In this document: positions 39,301-49,600 of the stretch, piece by piece
Layout: each line of letters begins with the position of its first letter
Numbering within the stretch: position 1 is the stretch's first letter
Assembly: GCA_002633025.1 (NCBI GenBank)
Contig: NMRB01000222.1
Location: 387,024 to 451,023 of the forward strand
Direction: 5' to 3'
DNA from: Notospermus geniculatus
Taxonomy: Eukaryota > Nemertea > Pilidiophora > Heteronemertea > Lineidae
Length of the DNA: 64,000 nt
The notes under the pieces: generated by a model
Databases searched by the model: none
What the model saw: the letters and a program-made list of their open reading frames with translations, nothing else
What the model was told of the DNA's origin: nothing
Program-made: the position numbers and the translations under genes

Positions 39301-40129
39301 AGAAGCTTCCTTACTCCAGATGAAAAAGGAATGCGAGAGGGCAAACCGGGAGTATAACCGAGTGATGAAGGACACCGGATCAAAAATCAGTCAGTTCAAT
39401 TCGGACTCTTATCGGCGGCAGTTGACAGCCCGACCTCGTAAAAGACTGATCACTGACAGCAGCAGTGAGGATCCCGAGTCTAGTAGCAGTGACGATGATG
39501 ACAGTGACACCGAGGAATTAAAATTTGCCAGAAAACATGCTAGAAAAAGGATCACGGAAAGACGTGACAAGATCATGAACGGGTTGTTGAAGAAACACAA
39601 GAAAAATGTAGACAATGACGATGACCATTCAGAGGCCGACAACGAAATGCGATCTATATTAGAGGCCGAGGGTGTTCAACCCACCGCCCAACGCATCACT
39701 TATAACATAGGATATCTACTTCAAGGAGAAAAAGTCGGCGTGTACCAAACGTTCTTCTCTGAAATACTCAACCAGGGACTATTGAGATGCGCTGATCACG
39801 TTATCACCGTCAGCATGTATGGACCCAATGTCAGTGTACCTTACGAGATTTCACGTCAACTAGGAAATGTCAGATTGGAACTGAAGCGGGTGACTGGCAA
39901 GAGCACGGGACAACCAGATGACATGAGTGTGTGTACTTGCATGGCGTGGTACATTGCTGAACGGACGTCAGTGAACAAAGGACCAATGACGGTGAAATTG
40001 CGCCCCACGGCAAAATTAATGGCAAAGTACAAGATTCGTGATGATGCCGCGGAACTCAACTTGGATGGCTGTTATTCCTTCAACCGTCACGCTAACAATG
40101 TACAAACCAGTTTTGTGATGACCACTTGA
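33325..40129 (+). CDS. Terminase ATPase/nuclease subunit, two exons (UL15-type)
   Basis: Exon 1 is 33325-34659 (an in-frame ATG at 33298 is also available). It contains a Walker A-type loop VQRRMGKTV (GKT at about 34237-34245) in a hydrophobic context typical of herpesvirus packaging ATPases. It ends at a consensus donor, GTAAGT, at 34660. Exon 2 starts at 38183 after the acceptor TTCTACTTTCAG and soon shows Walker B KIMWDEAAF. Both junctions are phase 0. Exon 2 continues with the RNase-H-like nuclease: YTDTAP (first Asp), VEANS (Glu) and QPDDMS (terminal Asp pair). A Ser/Asp-rich insertion lies between (about 39455-39510). The product of roughly 1,090 residues would pump and cut concatemeric DNA at the capsid portal. 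The intron of 3,523 bp holds two antisense genes, as the terminase intron does in vertebrate herpesviruses. Confidence 0.9.
34675..36912 (-). CDS. Antisense gene inside the terminase intron; capsid-vertex/tegument candidate
   Basis: The protein has 745 residues and an intact frame. A second start (MEGGGRDKK, about residue 27) is plausible and would avoid the overlap with the upstream gene. It is soluble, with a charged segment at about 55-70 and another around residues 235-310 (basic/acidic, probably flexible), then a folded C-terminal half with scattered cysteines (e.g. CNLRCPSLIY, CKIIGSPLC). In alpha-, beta- and gammaherpesviruses the terminase intron holds UL16- and UL17-type genes on the opposite strand. 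Length and place suggest a UL17-like counterpart (capsid vertex). This is positional inference only; I see no sequence signature. Confidence 0.75.
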   Translation of the reverse strand: MWSLAGNRRITLSNNVRFNNFRKVLSMEGGGRDKKLVVVLHQSIGKRVTVFERTRKNKRKHERRGDDTSPTVEESLPRLKYRLGLYREWEISEEEINYEAWCTDFLPVLEYNTFEIDEVDKETEMPKKKLFFVLDMFPEGYAPTSIVTGDPEEKSAPKVAYIEIWDTDTGSVHFLSLKATKYTNPFEPEEKHVVVMTPCGDLLAEPAKEVFDIQNAMLTEMKERAQTRLDGDSSEKNAPRVSEVQKSRKSMRGNQEMIDRAEAYIDDLLREVSVGNMMNNIEIREKKQPQKRKADKKVRFEDTSQPVKKTRMTAFPIYGSKPPDDVTDTDLRLSLLWIDEEHFKSVYVSLGSCTSRTGWPVEDLPNIIQTMRDMCHTEYMTVLSRAAPYPHIEKDVEMSLCDLKGKGDDFPAFACSLETPCSGYSMVDTASGAPVNMDNYKVKLVRSILAKKQQTTHEQIRNDKVTYTDIGGGQVLHALHHGLLSPITVKSVAPTSLEYKTNRMNKGNNSMNPLVNINTAPCIQRNPKAAKFCAEVRKNMTWDQVPEHWIQYEQCNLRCPSLIYTTNLLGDESCKIIGSPLCRGVEHCTENTVVFSTSKFHTNTSSEMMDTVNMTRNQAEGNVQNILSALSKRGTLEVVNLPEHAHRRTVDVAISAIEPLTKSEHVCVMYDAKKDDYLITSALLPTAVRNNNRTCVLLYEGPLGRITTVGKGPDRDSAEEIKNLNRKCENYTRYSVMGKLPHRKL
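36872..38032 (-). CDS. Second antisense gene in the terminase intron; Cys/His-rich N-terminus
   Basis: The protein has 386 residues. Its N-terminal third carries a dense Cys/His pattern (VCLRHGRLHVCSMTRENC, then LTEC and FKC) that looks zinc-binding. A disordered Ser/Arg/Asn linker follows, then a helical C-terminal domain (RARNVTGADALKLSCFYVEI region), and a basic tail. It overlaps the downstream gene by 41 bp. By position it is a candidate UL16-like tegument protein, which in other herpesviruses is also Cys-rich; that link is inferred. The start lies inside the intron, about 150 bp before the terminase exon-2 acceptor, so transcripts from the two strands overlap. Confidence 0.75.
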   Translation of the reverse strand: MFGAGHCDPTMGCTYENTVLGRHPAIDAVIRSEVFKRLLHVNNKSKTYVCLRHGRLHVCSMTRENCRLTECTNNRNRFKCVFTNDMCSTENPETLSLLNERRHTEHVSPKKERDWMEQMAVNMESDCPRERKRKRLGSFNDADGGFSLLQAGEDSINGNDSGSSEVENTANYHTPRRRTVTGNGSTDRQMARTTEEINNKRKAKEHIIMMGHHEVWRNSIDEHLAENKPQLFKTVKESKTLRSYLDNSASKILVRYRAAMDQLIKARNVTGADALKLSCFYVEIVHDFLTYHLTVLAAERDRLLLSRDRGDYEKQLVECKTHIHQYRHKKWNWGIHCGKIEEFKNGVSLIASAYFNKKLALLKRSRKNRVEKENVEPGGQQKNHVE

Positions 40130-40274
40130 AACAGTGTATCACATAAAACTAATGGCAAAGTACAAGATTCGTGATGATGCCGCGGAACTCAACTTGGATG
40201 GCTGTTATTCCTTCAACCGTCACGCTAACAATGTACAAACCAGTTTTGTGATGACCACTTGAAACAGTGTATCA
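40017..40274 (+). repeat. Tandem duplication of the terminase gene's 3' end
   Basis: The 125 bases at 40017-40141 are repeated without a difference at 40150-40274 (period 133). The first copy encodes the last ~37 codons and stop of the terminase. The second copy lies entirely after the stop and is untranslated. Perfect identity implies a very recent event or an assembly artefact. Confidence 0.93.
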
Positions 40275-40301
40275 TTGTGTAAATTTTCATTCAATGATTC
40301 T

Positions 40302-40326
40302 TTCATTTCATTTCATTTCATTTCAC
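40302..40326. repeat. TTTCA microsatellite
   Basis: About five TTTCA units lie between the terminase duplication and the inverted R1 array. Confidence 0.85.
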
Positions 40327-40374
40327 TTTATTCCATCAAATGAATGGAATCAAGAGATAACAAGTTAGTTGGAG

Positions 40375-41560
40375 TCGACAGATGATTTGGTCGGCAATAT
40401 TTCTGTCGCGTTACAAGGTATACTGCTGTCGCTAGGTAGAGATACCTATAAGAGACTGTACGTTTTGGGTCTTTGCAACTGGTGTTAACCATTGAGGGGG
40501 GCGTGGCATTTCGGTTTTCTAGTGAAGCCTCTCTGAAGGAAATAACGTTAACATGGGCTTCACCAGAAAACTGAATGTACAGTGAATGTACACGAAATAC
40601 ATTGTGAGATACAAATTGTCGGAATGAGTTCGTAAGATGGCATAAGGCGATGATTTCATACATACGAATTGACGGAATGAGTTCCTAGACGGCATAATGC
40701 GATGATTTCATACATACGAATTGTCGGAATGAGTTCCTAACACGGCAGTTATATATTTCATACACATGACATGTCGCGTTACAAGGTATACTGCTGACGC
40801 TAGGTAGAGATACCTATAAGAAACTGTACGTTTTGGGTCTTCGCAACTGGTGTTAACCATTGAGGGGGGCGTGGCATTTCGGTTTTCTAGTGAAGCCTCT
40901 CTGAAGGAAATAACGTTAACATGGGCTTCACCAGAAAACTGAATGTACAGTGAATGTACACGAAATACATTGTGAGATACAAATTGTCGGAATGAGTTCG
41001 TAAGATGGCATAATGCGATGATTTCATACAAAACAAATTGTCGGAATGAGTTCCTAAGACGGGGTATAATGCGATGATTTCATACATACCAATTGACGGG
41101 AATGAGTTCCTAAGACGGCACTTATATTTCGCATTACAAGGTATACTGCTGTCGCTAGGTAGAGATACCTATAAGAAACTGTACGTTTTGGGTCTTTGCA
41201 ACTGGTGTTAACCATTGAGGGGGGCGTGGCATTTCGGTTTTCTAGTGAAGCCTCTCTGAAGGAAATAACGTCAACATGGGCTTCACCAGAAAACTGAATG
41301 TACAGTGAATGTACACGAAATACATTGTGAGATACAAATTGTCGGAATGAGTTCGTAAGATGGCATAATGCGATGATTTCATACATACGAATTGACGAGC
41401 TCCTAAGACGGCACTTATATTTCGCATTACAAGGTATACTGCTGTCGCTAGGTAGAGATACCTATAAGAAATTGTACCTTTGTGTTCTTTGCAATTGGTG
41501 TTAACCATTGAGGGGGCGTGGCATTTCGGTTTTCTAGTGAAGCATCTCTAAAGGAAATAG
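40375..41560 (-). repeat. R1 repeat array, minus orientation
   Basis: These are the same units as at 16908-17880 and 19190-19885 but reverse-complemented. Full copies lie at about 40410-40640, 40770-41000 and 41130-41370, and a truncated copy at about 41420-41560. Linkers show the same CATAATGCGATGATTTCATAC text. The array abuts the 3' end of the helicase gene. One feature of this array, GAGGGGGGCGTGGCATTTCGG, differs slightly from the plus-oriented copies. Confidence 0.92.
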
Positions 41561-41573
41561 AGTGCCTTTGAAA

Positions 41574-44500
41574 TTACGGCCTGTAGATCATGTGGCCGGT
41601 CATAGCTTTCCTCATACGCCTAGTTTTCCGAAGTACGTCCACGTCCGTCATATCTGTCAGTTCTTTGACACGGTCCTTTCCTGCGCCGCCGACTGGTGTG
41701 ATTTTATTAGGTAACACGTTCCTCTTCACAGCCGTACCTACGTCAGTGACCACGTAATTTGTCCGCCTTTGTCAATCGGGTGATAGCCAATAGCAGGTTG
41801 TCGTGATCTATATTCCCCACCGGCAAAATGGCCTTGCAGTTGAACGTCAGTCCCTGAGTAGGGGTCAGAGTAGTTGTATTAGAAGGGCTGGCGTCAGTAT
41901 TCAAAGTGAATACAGCATCACAGTCCACTTTCTTCACACAAGAGTCTGATCTTTTTTGTCTCTCTAGATCTTCCTGTTGCTTGTTGTTGACACATCTAAC
42001 GTTTCGCAATGCAAACACGTCCCACAATGATTTACAGACCACATTGCTTTTGAAATGCTGGCTCTTCTGATAGGAACTGTATTCTTGCTTCACTTTATCA
42101 AATTGAATAGGCAGATTCGTTCCACCTCCTAGGGGAATTGAATGGAGCCCGGCAAAGGTACTCTTCTTGCTACAATTTACGTTTGGAGACCCACTACGCA
42201 TGACATGCCCGAACGCAAATTTTGCCAAGTCCCGACTCCCACCGTCTTCGTTTGCTGTTCTGGCTTCTTGTTTTTTCCATATGTTTTGTTGTCCTTTTTT
42301 TATCATGGTAAACACGTCATCCCATCTCGTACGGTTATTACAAGACGGTACTGTTACGGCAATCAATTTGCCGTGAACCAGGTAAGTGACAGTACAGTCT
42401 CTGTGATATTTAGAGTCTATCTTCTTCAGTTCGCTATTCATGATCTGAGTCAGCCCGTACGGTTGCTTGGTGTACGTGTCGTTAGGACTGATCGTTTTGC
42501 CGGTCTTGAGCGATTCTAGAAACCATTTCTTCGTTGTCTGTAATCTCCTGTCATAACTCACGTACTCTCTATCTTCCCGTGCAACGTCGTTCAAGCAGGC
42601 CTCGTGATAACCATTGCCCAATATGATAAGTGACCCCGGTTGCATAACACTGCCAACGGTGTACGTATCATTTCTGAGATGGTGACGGAACAGTTGGTAA
42701 AATGGACCCGCATTTTCTACGTAAATCGAATGGGACTGTTTGGCGAATTCAATGAATGATGACGTCTTGTCCAGCAGCATGACCTGTATGATTTTCTGCG
42801 TGGCCGAAAAGTAATATCTGACAGCGTCAAGACCTGGAAACATGCCTAACTCATATCCTCGTTTTGATGATGGAGATGGAGGAGGTAGATGAGGTTCGGC
42901 GGTATGATCGTGGGATGATTCATCTTGTTCCACCACCGTCCTCCTTTCTCTTCTGTTCCGGTTGTTGAACATTTCAGTGCGATCTTCTTGGGCATTGTCT
43001 AGCAACAGACTATAGCATTGAAATAGTTCCATGACGAGGGGATGTAACTCTTCTCTGTACAGCTTGTACTCCTGCGATCTGTAAAGGTCACTGAACGTTA
43101 CGTTGTCAAAATCAGTGTATGCCGGTTCCTGGTTGGTCTCGACTTTTCTTGTTTTATTCGGAGGTGGTTGGTCACTGGCAAATGTTTCACTGGCGAACCG
43201 CTCTGCAATCAATCGTTTTTCGGCATCCAATTTAGCCTGGCGGGTTTTGTTGGCCACTCTCCTCGCCGCGGTTTTCATGCACCATCGGAAACACATGTCT
43301 ATATACTGAACATAAAGACACAGTTTGAAGGCATCGGAAGTGTTTTCGGTGATGTGTCTTTCAGTGAGAAGAGTGTCCAATGTACTTCTCACCCCCTTCA
43401 GTATGGTAGGTGTAGCTCGCATGGTACTGGCCACGATAGAGTTAGGTGCCAGGTATCTTTCTCTTTCGAACGCCATGTACATCTGGTAATCGCAAAGACT
43501 ATCGTTGATGCTGGCTGCCAATTTATCCAACAATGAGTTGACTGTATCTTCGTCCACCTTCGTCTTTGTCGTTTCTGCACAGAGGGCCTTGAGTGTTTTG
43601 AAACACGGCCACGCTATTATCCTGACGGTATCGTTCTGTGGCACGTATGTCCAGAATAACCTATCGTCTTCATCGGTCGGATACTTATCCTGCCAATTTC
43701 GCTTGTTTCTTCGGATTCTTTCGTCTCTTGCTTGTCTACTGCCGCTCTGATTTTGTGCAACCGCACTATCGTGCATCTCGCTGTCCTTGAGGTAATATTC
43801 CATGGGTCTAACGTTGAACCGCATTTTGTATTGCTGAGCACCGGTGGTCGCCTGGCAGGCCGGCATCACTACACAGGGAATGATACGGATGTCTTTTTCC
43901 CTTCTCATCTCTATGCTGATTTCCGCCGATTTGTGAGTGTGTGTCTCGTCTCCAGCCATTTTCCCCCCGCTGCACTGTTGTTCCGTAAATTGTTCCGGCA
44001 TGGTTACTTCGACTTGTTCCTCTGCCTCGTCAGAATTCGCCTGTGTCATGCTGGATTTAGAAGCCGACTTCGATTGTGACTTGCGGTCAATTTTAGCTTG
44101 AAGGATTTCCATGTGTTTTTGATAATTTGCAGCAATCTTCTTTTCCAACTCTGGATGAAAATCGGCCGGTCTGAGCAATGCCGGCATTCGTTCACCTGCC
44201 GGGATCGTATTCTGCCGATTGTTGATCATGATGATTCGATGTACGCTATCCTGACTGGATTCGTGATTTTTTTCTTCTCCTTCCCTGTAAGATTCTATGA
44301 ATTTCAACTCTTCTTCATCAATGACCGACAATTCTTTTTTAGCTTGTTTGAGAATCTGTCTCTCGGTATTCAACAAAGTTTTGTCTGACAGTTTTTGATT
44401 TACCATGTCCATATACATCGCTTTCTCTGATACAATGCAACCTTCCGGCAACCATGGTTCTAGATTTGCAAAGGGTTCATCCATCGACTGAAAGTCTGTC

Positions 44501-46333
44501 TCTTCGTCTCCGTCGCCCAGAAACCATGAGACTTTTCCGTACGTTCGGTACGCTTCTAGGAACGCCAGCGCCACATTACGTGCCGCTTCTCCTTCTGTCA
44601 ATGTCGAGAGATGACAATGCCTAGTACCTCGAGGGTAACGGTCAGTCGTTTCCTCCGAGTCGGGATACCTTACTTCTCTATCGTTTTGGTCCATGAAAAT
44701 GACCCTATGACTAGTAAAGGTTTTGTCCTTGAATTTGATTGTTGCCACCTCGTCAGTAACTCTGTTGTTATTGATGGTGGTGCAAGTCTCGTGTTTCTGA
44801 CACATTCTGAGTGCATATTGAATATAGTGCGAGTCGGTCACGCGTTTGGACCCGACTTCTTGAAATCTCAAAACATCGAGAGTAGTAGGAGTGCAAGGAA
44901 AGTTGAATTCCTTCCGCGTGGTTATGTTGTTCTGTAGAACGGTGCCATCATCCCGGGGATCGTCTGTTCGGCGCCGGTTCAGCAGATTATCCACGCATAA
45001 CACGTTTTCACACTGGGCGCTGACTGAATTGAATAACGAGAGAATCGTGGTAGGGAATCCGCCTATCACTTTGCCCTGAGTGGAGCTACCGTTGGCTATG
45101 ACTACCGGTCTCCTAGTGTGAAGTTGTGGGGTGTTGTTCAAGAAATTGTATGCATACCAGAGCAGGATGATCAACCAAAATATAAACTCACAACTCAGTC
45201 CTGCTTCGTCAATGATTAATTCTGCCTGCATCAGATAAGTGGAGGGTAATTGACTCCCGAAGCTCCTGTCCTGTCTTTTGAACCCGCTACCGTTGACTTG
45301 TTGAAGCAAATGACAGATGTATTGCTCTTGCGTGTACATTCCATCGTACAAGTCTTGGTTGTCTTTGTACGATCCCTTTTTAGTCATGTCGTGTATTGCA
45401 CCTGGATCGATCCACACTCTGTGGTTGAAAGTGCGGATGCCTTTCGTTCTTGTGGTGCAATCTTGTAAAATGCCCCATGTACTTGAACTCTTTCACGTGT
45501 TCTTTGTAACACATCATGAACAGGTGGTAAATATTTTCTAAAACTCCGTTTATGTGATCGTAGTACGTTTCGTCCACGGAATCTTGGTCAAACCGCCAGG
45601 AATTTTTCATGAATTCACCTTCCGGATTGTACGTCTTTTCACAGACGTCGTGGAGCTTCTTGCTGGCTTTTGTCCCGTCGAATATCGACTTGACTTCTTC
45701 GTGACTTAATTTTGTCATCGTATTTTGAAAGGTGGTCTTTGAGGAAAGGCCATTGGCGGGATTGTAGGCTCCGGGCATTGTGTGGGATTCCGCAGAGTCT
45801 TGAAGATTACTTGTACACGAGTTGATGCTTCCCGTGAAGGTTGTACTTTCGTGACAAGCGAGATACTTCGACATGGAAAAGGTCTTTCCTGTCCCGGCTC
45901 TACCGAATATTGCTATGAGAACAAACGGTAAAGGCGACGGTAAGTATGGCGGGTCATCATTTTCCTTTTCATCCGTGAAGACAGACAAGCCTATGTTTTG
46001 ATGATCAGCTGAGGGCGGTGGTGCCTGAGTCGTTGACACTGACTTTTTTTCTTGCGCATACCTTTCGTCTTCGCAGGCACGCCGGTACATTGGTTGTCGC
46101 CGACGCAATCTTTTCATAAGTTTTGGCGGTAAGTAGTTTCTGACGTCTATCTTTCCGTTTTTACTACTGATGTAGTCCCTCAGTAAATTTGCCATAACTT
46201 GCAGTTCTTCCCGCGGGATCTCTTCCACGTGAGATTGACAACGTATATGATTTTCGACATCTCGATCTATACAAGCATCACTGGCATTGAAATAATTGCA
46301 TCGCCGGATATAATCGTCTTTACTGAGAGACAT
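41574..46333 (-). CDS. UL5-type superfamily 1 helicase, frame changes at two points
   Basis: The gene starts at ATG 46333. The first frame (to 45380) holds Walker A, FGRAGTGKTF (K150). Protein-like text then continues in a second frame from about 45490. The would-be start of that frame is not ATG. It carries motif II (IIDEAG, at about 45210-45199) and motif III (ANGSSTQ). About 1,150 codons later come motif V (TPTQGLTF) and motif VI (LLLAITRLTKAD). That frame stops at 41743, but protein-like text again continues in a third frame (VVTDVGTAVKRNV ...) to a stop at 41574. The motif order matches the helicase subunit of the herpesvirus helicase-primase. A large charged insertion occupies the middle. 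Both changes have the same direction, one extra base each. Decay, assembly error and programmed shifts are all open. Confidence 0.8.
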
Positions 46334-46604
46334 TCTGTCTAACTATAGTCAGTCAGATCGCAGTGTGTGAAAAATGAACTGACCTGAAATTTTATCGGTG
46401 ATAGTTTTTTCTTGTACCGATTTGACCGGAAATAGATACGTTTCATTGCAGTGACGAATTCAAATTGTCACTGACGTCTGGGAGATAATAAATACCGTTT
46501 GCCCAAACACCAGACCACACTTTGACCGTGGTGTTCATGGCTGAACACAGAATTTTCACATCAGCAAGAATACACACTGTACTCCCAAAGTCAATGCCAG
46601 TGTC
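46334..46604. promoter_or_regulatory. Divergent control region with a small palindrome and AT-rich TATA candidate
   Basis: This 271-bp gap lies between two divergent large genes. CAGTGAC (46449-46455) and GTCACTG (46467-46473) form a dyad with an 11-base AT-rich spacer. GATAATAAATACC at about 46484-46496 is a TATA candidate for the plus-strand gene about 110 bases on. Function is inferred from position. Confidence 0.35.
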
Positions 46605-49600
46605 ATGGAGTGTGAGAAGACGGCTCAAACTAATGTTCCGGTAGGCATGGCCCCTGGACAACAGCAAGCCGGCGATGGAAAAGAATTCAGTGACAAGTAC
46701 CTAGACGCTATAGCTCAGACGAAGTTGGATATGGTCACTCTACATCGGGGCGATGCTTCCGTAACTGCGATTAATGATTCGCTAATCCTGATACACAAGA
46801 GCAATCTAACTAAGCTAGATCCGCTTTCTGTAGTAAATCATAACGTAGAACCGTTTGGCGACGTGTGTCTGGTGAACTGGAATTTACTGGATCCCGGATT
46901 CCCGGCCGTACCTACTCACTTGGATCTTGTACGTCAGCCGGGTTATGGCGGCAGTAACGGTGAAGACATACTGACCTTGGACACGAGAAACAACTGCGGC
47001 AAGATGTGTCAGACCAGCATAGTGCTTACAGGAGCTGGGCATTTGCTTCCCGATTCGTATGTGCAGTATCACGGTGGTGATGTCACCCCGGCGGTGATGA
47101 GTTGTGAACACATATCCAAAATGGCGGAAGCTATACGTGACAACCCAGACAGGACGGCGGCTTTTCTTGCGTCTTCTATAGGCGTTGGAAGTAAAAGTAC
47201 CTTCACCGGCTTCACGAAGATGGACGATGAATTCCTCAATGGCCTGTGGAAAAACCACTTTCCGTGGGTCAGGAAAAACTACAGACAGGATTATCTGATG
47301 GCACTGTCGCTGAATAAGCAGACGGCCGTCACCTACTGCCTGGCTACCGCAAACGAAAAATACAAGATTGCAGAACAGGAATGGAATGTAAATAAAAAGA
47401 AGTCGGCAGTGAAAGGGGAGACGGCGATCGACGTTGCCTTGCCTCAAAATAAGAAATCGAAAAAGGACAAATCAAAATGTCTACCGGCCACAGGAAACAA
47501 AGGAAACGTCAGTTCCTTGTATCTGTCTCCCGTTACTTTCGGCATGAAAATCCGCAACGGGTATTTGAACGGCAGCGTCCAACACCCCTTTATAACAGAA
47601 CCCGCAGATGCAGAATCCGACCCGGAGGAACCCGAATCGTTGGCCACATCTTCCAGAGGCTACTGCTACGTGGTGCCAATATACACCAAGTCTTCCTTTA
47701 ACGTCAAGAGAAAGAAATTGGCACCACATCTGGAAGGTAGAGAAATGCGAAACAAATACGGAGAAACGTTCTGTAACGAGATATTGAATTATCATCTCCA
47801 CAACCTCGAGAGTACCATACCGCTGCACAAAAACGCCAACGACAAGCTGTTTTCGCTGATGGACTGCGTCATCCGAAGCGAATCGCCGAGCGTGCTTCAG
47901 ATGAGACCCAGCGACGAGGAAATCAAGTTGTACGAGGACGACACCTTCTTCAGAAATAGGGTATTCCCACTTCGCATGTCGCTCGATTTCTATACTATGG
48001 AAATGGATTTGTTACTGGGCAAGATAAGTACCACCACCAAAGAGCGACTGAACGCAGTGGATCAGAAAACGGCCATGGCGACATACATTGTTAATAATAA
48101 CACCATCCCCATCAACAAACTGAGGAATGGCCGCGGTAACGTTGATATGTACGGCAAAGAACAGTACATCACCCCGGGGGGTAAACTGAGGATGTCGGCT
48201 GAACTGACTGCTGCCGCGAATACTCAGACAACAACCGACAGATCAAAAATGTCCGAAGATAAACAAAAAGAATTGGAACGTGAAGATATCTTCAAGCGCA
48301 TCACGGCTGAAAACATCAGAGCCAACATTCCTGGATCGGAAAGAGAACACTTGCGTTTTCTCCTAAAACATCGACTGGACGAACTCCAAGGGGGCAATGT
48401 AAATAATCCTAACATTGACGCCAGTGCATTGTTGGAAAAGCAAACGAACATATATGTGGATTGTGAGACGGATCAATCACCAGTGGCCGTATCCGAACTT
48501 ACACAAGATCAAAAGATTGCGATATACAACAGGATGGCCAATCAAATCTGCACCTTGGGTTATGGTCAAGACGTCATCGTCATGCTGGACACCGCCGGGG
48601 CCATGCATGTGGACAGAGTAGTCTCTGATATCCACATCAAGGACGCAGACAGAAGCACTGGGTGGAAAAAGCGTAAAATGCCTGGAAGTGGCGGTAAATT
48701 GGAAAAGGTGAAGAAACTCGGTCAGGACATTCATAACTCGGAGAGTGGTCTGGATCCTTATGGTGACGTCTCCCCCGATGTCTTTGCCAGGTCGTCCGAC
48801 AAACCTGGTGAGATCATAGAATCATGCAAAACACTGTGTAGGTTCGGATCTCAGGTCGAGGTCGGCAAGACAACCATCTCCGAGATACTGTTTACCAGAG
48901 GGGCAAAGTACCACTGTGGTAGAATGAAGAACATGATCATGAAGATGCTGATGGTATTGGGTGACGGCGACATGAAGAAGGCTGAAGAGAGACTATTTCC
49001 AGAAAATACAAACCCCGCTTTTGAAAATTCGCAAAGAAAGACCAGACAAGAGACGGACAAGAGAGTTAGACCGATCGACGAATGTCCAGACTGTAAAAGC
49101 GGCCTGCCGTATTACGATTCATCAAAAAAGTTGTTTTGTTTGTGCTACCTAACGGAAACCATGCTGGTCAAGATGTCTGGGAAGGAAATGCGCAACTTTA
49201 TTGTGAACAAGGAAGGGGAACAGTTCTTTTCCCTTCTAGACTCTGATTACAATAACAGAAACGTCTTGGACGAGAGTATTGGCAAGACACACAAGACCAA
49301 CCAAGTCTTCGTGTGTAAGAAGACGGGTTTGGATTCTGTCAATAGGTTTGGTGCTATGGCAATTATCCACGACAACGATAAATTTACCTTCAAACCCAGA
49401 AGTCGAAAATTCAAAAAAGCCTCAGAAGATAGTGGCAAGACCGAGCGTGACCAAGACAAAAAGACAACCGAAGAAACCGAAGGAGAAAATAGCAGGACAA
49501 GTGACGAAAACACAGACTCCAATTGGAACATGGCTGAAAAACACACTGAAATGAACAAGAAAACTTCCAGCGCCGAATCCACCGAAAAAAACAGGCCGGA

